Source: Promethearchaeota archaeon (lineage in GTDB: Archaea; Asgardarchaeota; Lokiarchaeia; Sigynarchaeales; SOKP01). Taken from it: a DNA stretch of 6,839 nt. Every line of letters begins with the position of its first letter. Positions within the stretch are counted from its first letter, which is position 1. Below are positions 1-5,304 of this stretch, piece after piece. Where the stretch lies: NCBI GenBank assembly GCA_019894655.1, contig JAGXNZ010000059.1, positions 1 through 6,839 on the forward strand, given 5' to 3'. The notes below the pieces were generated by a model, which worked only from the letters and a program-made list of their open reading frames with translations, did no database searches and was not told the DNA's origin. A program made the position numbers and the translations under genes.

Positions 1-888
1 CCCTTAGAAAAACTAAATTTTTACGGTGTTTCTGGTGTAACTCCGGAAGAACAGGATACTAAGCCTCCGGTAACCGGAATATTTCTTGAGGGTGACATGC
101 CCTGGCCTTGGTCTGGATGGTTTGTCTCTGATGTTCTTGTAACTTTAGAAGCAACTGATCCTTCGGGAGTTATGCTTACTTGGTATACTTTTGATGAAGG
201 AAATACTATACTCTTTTATACCGGACCTTTCTGGGTAAACGAAAATACAACATTTTACTACGGTTCAGTTGATAATTTAGGAAATGGTGAAATGCCAAAC
301 TACATAGAGATAAATATTGATAAAACCCTTCCTACAACTGAAATATCCCTTTCAGGAACGGAGGGGATGAATGGGTGGTATACATCAGATGTTCTTGTGA
401 CTTTAGAAGCATTTGATGATATTTCGGGAGTTGCTGGTATTGGATATACTTATAATGGAGTTGATATAATTCCTTATACCGGACCCTTCCTTATAGAGGA
501 ATCTGCTACATTTTACTACGGCTCGGTGGATAACGCTGGAAATTACGGAGCATCATCAATGATTACGATCGAAATTTACAAATCTCCATCAGCAATAACG
601 GATAAGATTATCGAAGAACTTGAGAATCTAGATATTCCACCTGGCGCACAGAAAGATGTTGATAAAGCTCTAGATGATTTGCAGGCCGCTATTGATAAAT
701 TCAGTGATGGAAAGATCTTTAATGGGATTCATAAAATCCATAAGGCAATTAAACATTTAATGGACGCTTTAGATGATGGAGCAGCTGTTCAATCAATCAT
801 CAATGTTTTAGTTGAAATGGTCCTGAACACGATTGGTAAAAACAATTGCCTAAAGGCTATAATGAAAATAGAACAAGTATTACTTTAA
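1..888 (+). CDS. Secreted/surface protein with two Ig-like repeats and a helical C-terminal domain (5' end outside window)
   Basis: The frame is open from base 1 to the TAA at 886-888, giving 295 residues. The first ATG (97) lies inside the repeat region, so the true start is upstream of the window. Residues 22-109 and 110-194 are two related Ig-like units, each with GW-(F/Y)-x-SDVLVTLEA, a YTGPF turn and FYYGSVDNxGN near the end. This resembles the Ig-like 'OmpL47-type' repeats of bacterial and archaeal surface proteins (family knowledge). Residues 195-295 are predicted helical, with spaced hydrophobics (ALDDLQAAIDKF, GIHKIHKAIKHLMDAL), similar in style to the FIMAH domain found at the ends of secreted proteins; that match is tentative. 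No C-terminal membrane anchor or sortase signal is visible. Export is inferred from the domain type, since the signal peptide would lie outside the window. Partners and substrate cannot be told. A 17-T tract follows the stop. Confidence 0.85.
   Translation, partial: PLEKLNFYGVSGVTPEEQDTKPPVTGIFLEGDMPWPWSGWFVSDVLVTLEATDPSGVMLTWYTFDEGNTILFYTGPFWVNENTTFYYGSVDNLGNGEMPNYIEINIDKTLPTTEISLSGTEGMNGWYTSDVLVTLEAFDDISGVAGIGYTYNGVDIIPYTGPFLIEESATFYYGSVDNAGNYGASSMITIEIYKSPSAITDKIIEELENLDIPPGAQKDVDKALDDLQAAIDKFSDGKIFNGIHKIHKAIKHLMDALDDGAAVQSIINVLVEMVLNTIGKNNCLKAIMKIEQVLL
64..582 (+). repeat. Tandem Ig-like coding repeats (units 64-327 and 328-582)
   Basis: Two in-frame units match at DNA level with a constant offset of 258 bp. 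GATGTTCTTGT(A/G)ACTTTAGAAGCA occurs at 130-153 and 388-411, TATACCGGACC at 217 and 475, and ACATTTTACTACGG at 250 and 508. Unit 1 carries about two extra residues near its start (the PWPW segment). Long near-identical DNA stretches inside otherwise diverged units point to a fairly recent duplication or to gene conversion between units. More units may lie upstream of the window. Confidence 0.85.
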
Positions 889-904
889 ACCATAAAATTC
901 TAAC

Positions 905-921
905 TTTTTTTTTTTTTTTTT
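905..921 (+). terminator. Poly-T transcription terminator
   Basis: An uninterrupted run of 17 T begins 16 bp after the stop codon of the Ig-repeat gene. No stem-loop precedes it. Archaeal RNA polymerase terminates at U-runs without needing a hairpin, so this is the likely end of that transcript. The length could vary by slippage or assembly error. Confidence 0.65.
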
Positions 922-1087
922 AATTATAATTTAGATAATCCAATAAATTTGTTTCAACATATCTCCGTTTGTTCTCCTTCCAATAACTTGAAGACAAAAG
1001 TTTTCATTATTTAATATTTAATATGGTAAAAGACAAATCTTTAAAAAGGAGTTTAACCAAAATTTACAAGTATAATTTATTTCTTAA

Positions 1088-1095
1088 ATTTTATA
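1088..1095 (+). promoter_or_regulatory. TATA-like element for the KKKAPV microprotein
   Basis: ATTTTATA starts 32 bp before the ATG at 1120, which places a transcription start at or just before that ATG. The same kind of element sits at similar distances before the genes starting at 2661, 3444 and 4415. A second TATA-like stretch, CTTTAAAAAG at 1039-1048, would give a longer leader. Confidence 0.4.
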
Positions 1096-1119
1096 CAGAT
1101 TAAAGAGATGTATAATCTA

Positions 1120-1209
1120 ATGGGAAAAAAGAAAGCTCCAGTTAAGAAAAAAGCTCCAGTTAAGAAAAAAGCTCCAGTTAAGAAAAAAGCTCCACCTAAG
1201 AAAAAATAA
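1120..1209 (+). CDS. Lysine/proline-rich KKKAPV-repeat microprotein (29 aa)
   Basis: This short ORF encodes MGKKKAPV followed by further KKKAPV units, then KKKAPP and a final KKK, with TAA at 1207-1209. It consists of M, G, K, A, P and V only, with 15 lysines in 29 residues, so it is extremely basic and probably disordered. Such K/A/P tails occur in eukaryotic linker histone H1, bacterial H1-like proteins and the basic extensions of some nucleic-acid-binding proteins; from this, binding to DNA, RNA or ribosomes is an inference. The start at 1120 is chosen because the TATA-like element at 1088-1095 fits leaderless transcription there. An in-frame ATG at 1108 would add MYNL. Its own promoter and a T-rich end (1242-1256) suggest a single-gene unit. 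A chance repeat expansion is possible, but regular codons with no frame break favour a real gene. Confidence 0.55.
   Translation: MGKKKAPVKKKAPVKKKAPVKKKAPPKKK
1141..1194 (+). repeat. Three perfect 18-bp tandem repeats inside the microprotein gene
   Basis: GTTAAGAAAAAAGCTCCA occurs at 1141-1158, 1159-1176 and 1177-1194 without a mismatch. A diverged copy precedes it (1123-1140) and a partial copy follows (1195-1206). The unit is six codons (V K K K A P), so expansion or contraction keeps the frame and changes only the number of basic blocks. Confidence 0.9.
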
Positions 1210-1241
1210 TTTACTAGAAAAGGAAAGAAATAAGCCTTCCA

Positions 1242-1256
1242 TTTTTTTTTATTTTT
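1242..1256 (+). terminator. T-rich terminator after the microprotein
   Basis: Nine T, one A and five T follow the microprotein stop by 32 bp, with no stem-loop. This is the same type of hairpin-free U-run as at 905-921 and probably ends the microprotein transcript. Confidence 0.5.
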
Positions 1257-1287
1257 GATTTTATTATGTTTTATTTACATCTTTAAC

Positions 1288-1482
1288 ATGATCGGGAATA
1301 TCAATATCTTGGATGACTTTTTAAAAAAGGTGAACTCTGGAGAAAAAATTGTAGCAGAATTAAGAATTAGTCCTTAAAAAGGCTTAGAAGTGATAAATAA
1401 TTTTATTAAGTTGAGGGATAAAGGTCAAATTCTTTTAAACTGTCTAATTCTCGGTCAGCAGCACAACCTAAAAATCCGTTAG
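1288..1482 (+). pseudogene. Possible decayed small gene with one internal stop
   Basis: From ATG 1288 the frame reads MIGNINILDDFLKKVNSG, continues to a TAA at 1375-1377, then stays open as KGLEVINNFIKLRDKGQ and beyond to a TAG at 1480-1482. The two parts together would be about 64 residues with a natural mix of charged and hydrophobic residues. The internal stop is one base from GAA (Glu), which would join them as an ISPEKGLEV segment. I recognise no family. No clear TATA element or ribosome binding site precedes the ATG. It could also be random sequence, since open stretches of this length occur by chance in AT-rich DNA. Confidence 0.25.
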
Positions 1483-1535
1483 TAATATGATTACTATAAA
1501 ATTCATATTTTAATGATGTTGATTAAGAATTTTAA

Positions 1536-2087
1536 CTAGAAAAATCTACGCACTTTTTTACAATATTCTTCATATTTTGAACCCAGCAATTCTTTTAGCC
1601 ACGGTTCTTCAACAAATGGGGTTAGGAAAAAGAGAAATATGCCAAATACTCCAGTAATCAGAGATAAAAAAGAATTTGTTATAAAAATGTAGCCTAAAAT
1701 AGCAAGGTTAATGCCTATATATTGGGGATTGCGAGAGAATTTGTAAGGCCCGTTTGTAATAAGCTCACCTTTAAGACCATGTGAAAGATGTAAGCTTAAT
1801 GTCCGCATTCCCCATATTAAGATATAGATTCCTACCACAAATATTATCCCTCCGATGACACGTAACACAAGTAAGTCTAATATAAATGAATTCCAATCCA
1901 AAAAACCAAGAAATATTAACCCAATTAACGATAAGTATGTTAAAATCCAAATATAGTAAAATTGCCAAGTTTTCTTTCCCGGAGGTGGCCAAACTCGACG
2001 AGAAGGAGAGAATAATGAAATTAGTAGTGCAAAACCTAGCAAAATTTCTCCCACAAATATGAACCAAAACAAGAAAATGTTTATCAT
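1536..2087 (-). CDS. Membrane-bound methyltransferase of the isoprenylcysteine / phospholipid methyltransferase type
   Basis: This 183-residue protein matches the ICMT/PEMT superfamily: small integral membrane enzymes that use S-adenosylmethionine to methylate lipids or prenylated cysteines at the membrane. Hydrophobic segments lie at about residues 3-27, 42-62, 70-94 and 123-157, the last probably a helical hairpin. The C-terminal half carries the family signature: GPYKFSRNPQYIG (113-125), the EE pair (160-161) and the terminal GSKYEEYCKKVRR (169-181); these residues form the SAM site in known members. RVWPPPGKKTW (31-41) lies between the first two membrane segments. It sits 21 bp downstream of the TfoX-domain gene on the same strand, and I see no Shine-Dalgarno before its ATG, so co-transcription is likely. 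The stop is TAG. The substrate cannot be told from sequence; lipid methylation is as likely as protein methylation. Confidence 0.85.
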   Translation of the reverse strand: MINIFLFWFIFVGEILLGFALLISLFSPSRRVWPPPGKKTWQFYYIWILTYLSLIGLIFLGFLDWNSFILDLLVLRVIGGIIFVVGIYILIWGMRTLSLHLSHGLKGELITNGPYKFSRNPQYIGINLAILGYIFITNSFLSLITGVFGIFLFFLTPFVEEPWLKELLGSKYEEYCKKVRRFF

Positions 2088-2108
2088 ATTGTATTCAATA
2101 ATTTAATT

Positions 2109-2435
2109 CTATTTTACTGGTAAAGTTTTTACAAATTTTTTTGCCTTCTCCAACCAAATTTCTAAAGCATCGTTAGACAAGGCACTTTCTTCCACCATAA
2201 TCCATCCTTTCATTGGTCTTCCTGTAATATCAAAAAGTCTAGCTTTCAGCGATTTAATAGCAGAGTTCGCGTTTTTTTCACCTAATCGAAGGATATAATA
2301 GTCTTTATTGATACCCGCAACCATATTTCCTTTTATAAGATACCCTGTCCCTCCAAACATTTTTTTTTTGGTAAGATTTTTGCTCGTAGAAAGAATGCCG
2401 TTTAATATGGAGTCCATTTTTTCGTTATAGACCAT
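2109..2435 (-). CDS. TfoX N-terminal domain protein
   Basis: These 108 residues form a stand-alone TfoX_N domain. Typical elements are KKKMFGGTGYLIKGNMVAGI (residues 23-42), RLG (50-52) and TGRPMKGWIMV (71-81). In Haemophilus and Vibrio, TfoX/Sxy regulates competence, but there the N-domain is joined to a second domain. Single-domain versions like this are widespread in bacteria and archaea and their function is unknown, so a competence role should not be assumed. The start is supported by a GGTGG Shine-Dalgarno-like site 6 nt upstream (minus strand, 2446-2442). It is first in a minus-strand pair with the membrane methyltransferase, 21 bp apart, and divergent from the gene at 2661. The stop is TAG. 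Confidence 0.85.
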   Translation of the reverse strand: MVYNEKMDSILNGILSTSKNLTKKKMFGGTGYLIKGNMVAGINKDYYILRLGEKNANSAIKSLKARLFDITGRPMKGWIMVEESALSNDALEIWLEKAKKFVKTLPVK

Positions 2436-2441
2436 TTTTTA

Positions 2442-2446
2442 CCACC
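2442..2446 (-). promoter_or_regulatory. Ribosome binding site of the TfoX-domain gene
   Basis: On the minus strand GGTGG, within GTGGGTGGT, ends 6 nt before ATG 2435. It is a near match to the GGTGA core used elsewhere in the window and fixes this ATG as the start. Confidence 0.5.
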
Positions 2447-2492
2447 CACTAATAATAATGGCGCTTTTTATGTTGTTCGAGATGAAAATTCT

Positions 2493-2500
2493 CTATAAAC
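2493..2500 (-). promoter_or_regulatory. TATA-like element of the minus-strand TfoX/methyltransferase unit
   Basis: The minus strand reads GTTTATAG here, about 60 bp before ATG 2435. A transcription start some 26 bp downstream would leave a leader of about 35 nt that contains the GGTGG site. It is the best candidate in the divergent gap but rests on pattern only. Confidence 0.3.
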
Positions 2501-2625
2501 ACAGATATGTATCTTGTATTATAACTTTGATCTCGTTTTTTTATAATCACATGTGAGAGCAATTTCAGCTTGAAAAAATTTTAATTATTCATTAAAAAAA
2601 GGAGGAGTGAACACGAAATCATAAA

Positions 2626-2633
2626 ATTTTTAT
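2626..2633 (+). promoter_or_regulatory. TATA-like element of the 2661 gene
   Basis: ATTTTTAT begins 35 bp before ATG 2661, so transcription should begin about 5 nt before the ATG: a near-leaderless mRNA. This agrees with the lack of a Shine-Dalgarno next to the ATG. A GGAGG at 2601-2605 lies 55 bp upstream, too far to act on this start and before the expected transcription start. The same octamer stands before the next gene (3394-3401). Confidence 0.45.
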
Positions 2634-2644
2634 GCTCCCGATTT

Positions 2645-2662
2645 ATTAGTTATGTAACTAAT
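2645..2662 (+). promoter_or_regulatory. Perfect palindrome over the start of the 2661 gene, candidate operator
   Basis: ATTAGTTA-TG-TAACTAAT has two perfect 8-bp arms around a 2-bp centre. It begins 19 bp after the start of the TATA-like octamer and runs into the ATG at 2661, so it covers the expected transcription start. A dimeric repressor there would block transcription. Half-sites with the same 12-bp spacing recur before the next gene. Confidence 0.45.
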
Positions 2663-3368
2663 GAAGACAAAAACGGAAAAAGACGACCAAGAGTCGTGCC
2701 AATCCACTATAAATCCCAGCGAGTGGAAGGGAAGAACAATAGAAATTGACGATGCTGGGACGGGTGATCTGGTCGGAGATGCCTTTATAGGCTTTCGAGA
2801 CACGGACACGGGAAAAATTATTTTTCAATCGGTTCCAGTTGACCTCTATATCGAAGAGAACAAGGACGAGGATCAACCGAAGAAACATATTCTAAAGGTA
2901 GTTATCAAAGCTCTTAGAGCTCTTAATCACAGCAAGGGTGATAGAATACTCTTGTGTCGGGGTAATTGTTTTGATCTTGTTAGAGAATATTTTGACGAGA
3001 ACAAGATATATTACGAGCCGGCGATTGTCGAAGGAGATCTTCAGGACGCTGTAGAAGGTAGATTTCTTCAACACCTCAGAAAATTAGGTGTGAGGTCGAG
3101 AAATCTTACGATGGACTCAGGTGCCAAGAGGTACTTTATCTTGTTTAACTGGGTATGTCGGGACTTCCCATACCGGGAGCGTTATGTTAAAACAGGCTTC
3201 CCATCATGGAAAAGGAAATGGCGAAATATTGCTCTGGAGAGATCCCAACAATATAAAGTCCCTGATTCTCGGAGAAGGGAATTAATTGAACGAAGAGCTA
3301 ACGAAATCTATAAGCTTATGCTTGAGAAACCTATTTCTGTAAGAAAGACAGTCTCCTATAGTAGATGA
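2661..3368 (+). CDS. Conserved archaeal-type protein of unknown function, possible RNase H-like fold
   Basis: The 235-residue product matches no family I can name. ATG 2661 is the first possible start, since an in-frame TAA sits at 2655-2657. After a charged, cysteine-containing N-terminus, residues 24-45 hold a probable beta strand with TIEIDDAGTGDLVG (26-39), which recalls the DE(A/S)GxGD strand of type 2 RNases H. A second strand (IIFQSVPVDLY), a helix (77-89) and a strand-helix unit ILLCRGNCFDLVREYF (96-111) follow, then EGDLQDAVEGRF (124-135). Residues 163-189 are rich in W, Y, K and R, and the C-terminus (183-212) is strongly basic. The order of strands and acidic residues (D30, D31, D36, D105, E124, D129, E132) would suit a nuclease-type RNase H fold; this is inference. 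The gene looks more GC-rich than its neighbours. It has its own TATA element and a palindrome at its start. Confidence 0.8.
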   Translation: MKTKTEKDDQESCQSTINPSEWKGRTIEIDDAGTGDLVGDAFIGFRDTDTGKIIFQSVPVDLYIEENKDEDQPKKHILKVVIKALRALNHSKGDRILLCRGNCFDLVREYFDENKIYYEPAIVEGDLQDAVEGRFLQHLRKLGVRSRNLTMDSGAKRYFILFNWVCRDFPYRERYVKTGFPSWKRKWRNIALERSQQYKVPDSRRRELIERRANEIYKLMLEKPISVRKTVSYSR

Positions 3369-3393
3369 TTTATTTCTCAAAATTTTATTAAAG

Positions 3394-3401
3394 ATTTTTA
3401 T
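3394..3401 (+). promoter_or_regulatory. TATA-like element of the alpha/beta hydrolase gene
   Basis: ATTTTTAT, identical to the octamer at 2626-2633, lies 26 bp after the previous stop codon. It predicts transcription starting near 3424, which gives the hydrolase its own promoter even though the gap to the upstream gene is short. Confidence 0.45.
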
Positions 3402-3411
3402 ATCTGATTTT

Positions 3412-3429
3412 ATTAGTTTACATATTAGT
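3412..3429 (+). promoter_or_regulatory. Paired ATTAGT half-sites before the hydrolase gene
   Basis: ATTAGT occurs at 3412-3417 and 3424-3429, a direct repeat with starts 12 bp apart. The first copy begins 18 bp after the start of the TATA octamer, nearly the same spacing as for the palindrome at 2645-2662. This suggests the two genes answer to the same regulator, though the second half-site is inverted there and direct here. Confidence 0.3.
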
Positions 3430-3433
3430 ATAT

Positions 3434-3438
3434 GGTGA
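3434..3438 (+). promoter_or_regulatory. Shine-Dalgarno GGTGA that favours the start at 3444
   Basis: GGTGA ends 5 nt before ATG 3444 and overlaps the alternative ATG at 3432. The same GGTGA core stands 6 nt before ATG 5560, so this motif appears to be in use in this genome. Confidence 0.5.
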
Positions 3439-3443
3439 ATGTA

Positions 3444-4268
3444 ATGCCTAGTTTTTCGTATAACGATATTGAACTAAACTATATAATAGAAGGAAGCGGA
3501 GAGCCTCTAGTTTTTGTAAGTGGCACCTTCACAAAATTACAAATGTGGAATTATCAAATTGATTTTTTTAGGGAAAAAATGACTATAGTTGCGTTTGACA
3601 ACCGCGGAGTCGGAAAATCCTCTCGCCCAGACTTTCCATATACGATGGAACTGTTTATTGAAGATCTTAAACAATTACTTGATTACATTGGTATAACGGA
3701 AGGCATCCACCTATGTGGTTCTAGTATGGGCGCAATGGTTTCTCAGAAATATGCCTTAAAATATCCTAAGATGATAAAAACTCTGATTTTGTGTGCTCCA
3801 GGTAGTTATTACCCTCTAAAAACGAGCGAACAAAATCTTCTCACTTATAATATATTAAAAGACTTAGACTTAGAGCAAAGGGTAAAGTTTTTTTTTCCCC
3901 TTATGTATTCCAGAGAGTTTAAAAAAAGATTAGAGACCGATAGAGAATTTTTCGATGAAATTAGCAAAGACATGAACTTTTGTGCCCAGTTAGTGGATCC
4001 TCCTCTTTATAAGGATTATATCAATCAAAATGAAGCATTTAAAAATTTTGATATGAGAGATTCAATAAAAGATATCATTCAACCTACGTTAATCCTTTCT
4101 GGATCCAAGGATAAAATGTCAATACCGGGAGAGATACAATCTATGAACGAAGAGATTCCGAATTCTGAATTGGAGATTATTCCTGGAGCAGGGCACGCAT
4201 TTAACATTGAGTTCCCTGAAGAAACCAATAGAATAATATGGAAATTTGTCCAAGAACACCTAAGCTGA
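3444..4268 (+). CDS. Alpha/beta-fold hydrolase
   Basis: This 274-residue protein is of usual length for a single-domain alpha/beta hydrolase with a cap. From Met 3444 the order is: oxyanion-hole turn FVSGTF (24-29), with Ser where many relatives have His; FDNRGVGKSSRP (51-62); nucleophile elbow GSSMG (92-96) with Ser94; a cap of helices at about 126-200; GSKDKMSIP (220-228) with the probable acid Asp223; and GAGH (248-251) with the catalytic His251. The triad is therefore complete. It resembles the esterase, lipase and C-C hydrolase branch with a FDxRGxGxS motif; the substrate cannot be told. No signal peptide is seen, so it is cytoplasmic. ATG 3444 is preferred because of GGTGA 5 nt upstream and the common M-P-x-F-x-Y beginning. 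ATG 3432 would add MVNV and fits leaderless translation. It has its own TATA-like element and paired half-sites. Confidence 0.9.
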   Translation: MPSFSYNDIELNYIIEGSGEPLVFVSGTFTKLQMWNYQIDFFREKMTIVAFDNRGVGKSSRPDFPYTMELFIEDLKQLLDYIGITEGIHLCGSSMGAMVSQKYALKYPKMIKTLILCAPGSYYPLKTSEQNLLTYNILKDLDLEQRVKFFFPLMYSREFKKRLETDREFFDEISKDMNFCAQLVDPPLYKDYINQNEAFKNFDMRDSIKDIIQPTLILSGSKDKMSIPGEIQSMNEEIPNSELEIIPGAGHAFNIEFPEETNRIIWKFVQEHLS

Positions 4269-4382
4269 AAATCATTGGAATTTCAAAGGGAATTATCTTA
4301 TCTACCAGCAGAACTTTCTACAATTATTCCTTATAGGTTAAAAAATTAAACAGTCGAAGATTATTAAAATTAATATAAAGAG

Positions 4383-4390
4383 TATAAAAT
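4383..4390 (+). promoter_or_regulatory. TATA box of the SAM methyltransferase gene
   Basis: TATAAAAT starts 32 bp before ATG 4415, predicting a start of transcription at about the ATG, that is, a leaderless mRNA. No Shine-Dalgarno precedes this ATG, in agreement. Confidence 0.5.
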
Positions 4391-4414
4391 ATTTTCGTGA
4401 AAAAATGAATCAAT

Positions 4415-5086
4415 ATGTTTTTAGATAAATTTGTGAGGGATTTTCAAAAAAGAATTGAACGGGTCCCTGGACCAGGTGCGATTTTTTATAATATCTTTAT
4501 AAAAAGGCTTCTGAGTAAACTAGAATTAAAGATTGCCAAAGACATTGTTTATAAAATAAAACAGGGAACATTAATAGATTTAGGTTCGGGGACAGGCTAT
4601 CTATCAATAGAGATAGCAAAAAGAATACCAAAACTCCAAATTTATGGGATTGATTTAAGCAGGAAAATGGTACAGATTGCAACTCATAATGCAAAAGGCA
4701 TTAGGAATATACTATTTAAAAAAAATAATGCTACGGAATTACCATTTAAAGATGAATCAATTGATTTCATAGTAAGCACAGGTTCATTTCACCATTGGAA
4801 GCACCCTGTTAAAGTTTTTAACGAAAGTTATCGGGTTTTAAAACATAATGGAGAAGCTTGGATTTATGATGGATGTTATAATCTTCCGGATAAAGAAAAA
4901 GTTAGATTGATACAAAAATACAGTTTTTTTCAATACTTAATTTTCAGTAAAATACAAAGACTTCATGGATTTGATTGGGAAGAATATCATACCAAAATTA
5001 AAAGTCTACTTCAAACTACGAAATTTAAGGATAAATTACGAATGGAATTATCAGATGGCTGGATGAAAATCTCTCTTAAGAAGTAA
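4415..5086 (+). CDS. Class I SAM-dependent methyltransferase (UbiE/Methyltransf_11 type)
   Basis: This 223-residue protein has the Rossmann-type methyltransferase core. Motif I, LIDLGSGTGYLSIEIAKR, is at 53-70 and binds SAM; IYGIDLSRKM at 76-85 carries the acidic residue for the ribose (Asp80); NATELPFKDESIDFIVSTGSFHHW (105-128) gives motifs II/III; and VLKHNGEAWIYDG (141-153) is the next core strand. The N-terminal 50 residues are helical and basic (FIKRLLSKLELKIAK), and residues 160-200 form a helical lid that may select the substrate. Members of this group methylate quinones, sterols, other lipids or small molecules; which one applies here cannot be told. ATG 4415 is the only reasonable start: upstream in this frame a GTG at 4397 runs into TGA within four codons. 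The base composition is very AT-rich, unlike the gene at 2661. It has its own TATA box. Confidence 0.9.
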   Translation: MFLDKFVRDFQKRIERVPGPGAIFYNIFIKRLLSKLELKIAKDIVYKIKQGTLIDLGSGTGYLSIEIAKRIPKLQIYGIDLSRKMVQIATHNAKGIRNILFKKNNATELPFKDESIDFIVSTGSFHHWKHPVKVFNESYRVLKHNGEAWIYDGCYNLPDKEKVRLIQKYSFFQYLIFSKIQRLHGFDWEEYHTKIKSLLQTTKFKDKLRMELSDGWMKISLKK

Positions 5087-5181
5087 AGAATTTACTTCTA
5101 TTGGTATAAAAAATTTATTTGAGATTAGAAAAAAGTGATTTTTTAAAATATTAAACTTGTTTAAATTTTTTATATTGGCAA

Positions 5182-5304
5182 TTAAGTTCTGCATTCTTGG
5201 CAAAAAGTGTTATTTAAGTTATTCTTTTTTCCGCAATTTGGGCAAAAGATGAATTTTTCTTGTATCTCTGGTTGAGGTGCGAAGTTTTGTATTTCGTTAA
5301 ACAT
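5182..5304 (-). CDS. Zinc-ribbon microprotein (40 aa), possibly the 3' part of a damaged longer gene
   Basis: On the minus strand ATG 5304 opens a 40-residue ORF ending at TAA (5184-5182). Its C-terminus reads FCPNCGKKNNLNNTFCQECR, two CxxC pairs (C21, C24, C35, C38) 10 residues apart, a classic zinc ribbon expected to bind one zinc ion. Short zinc ribbons like this often sit at protein ends and bind nucleic acids or partner proteins; the role here is unknown. The frame stays open upstream (5305-5367) and reads like protein (an LRIILIKLERTIASSFIKM segment), so the real gene may start at TTG 5358, or at ATG 5379 with an amber codon at 5370-5368. ATG 5304 has no clear Shine-Dalgarno. It is convergent with the methyltransferase gene and divergent from the binding-protein gene. 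Confidence 0.6.
   Translation of the reverse strand: MFNEIQNFAPQPEIQEKFIFCPNCGKKNNLNNTFCQECRT

Larger units (their letters stand above)
1210..1535. other. Gap without an intact gene (326 bp)
   Basis: This stretch lies between the microprotein and the end of the minus-strand methyltransferase gene. It holds the T-rich end of the microprotein unit and a possible decayed small gene at 1288-1482. I see no RNA gene, inverted repeat or intact ORF above 30 codons in it. Confidence 0.6.

Noticed and set aside
1023..1103. 26-codon basic ORF just before the KKKAPV microprotein
   Set aside because: It has no promoter or ribosome binding site, overlaps the TATA-like element of the microprotein, and its K/N/F/Y content is what AT-rich DNA gives by chance.
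1771..2067. 98-codon minus-strand ORF overlapping the methyltransferase gene
   Set aside because: It lies in another frame of the membrane methyltransferase gene, has no domain-like pattern, and the overlapping frame shows clear family motifs.
2601..2609. GGAGGAGTG as a ribosome binding site and GTG start
   Set aside because: The GTG frame ends after five codons, and the site lies upstream of the TATA-like element at 2626, so it should not be in the mRNA of the 2661 gene.
2658..3074. Two minus-strand ORFs (2658-2888 and 2892-3074) opposite the 2661 gene
   Set aside because: They are antisense shadows. The plus-strand frame is open over its full length with a promoter and conserved-looking motifs.
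4405..4428. Seven-codon leader ORF overlapping the start of the methyltransferase gene
   Set aside because: The TATA box at 4383 puts the transcription start after this ATG, so it would not be in the mRNA. Its sequence shows no attenuation logic.
4497..4694. Minus-strand ORF opposite the SAM methyltransferase
   Set aside because: It is antisense to motif I of a clear methyltransferase and has no recognisable features.
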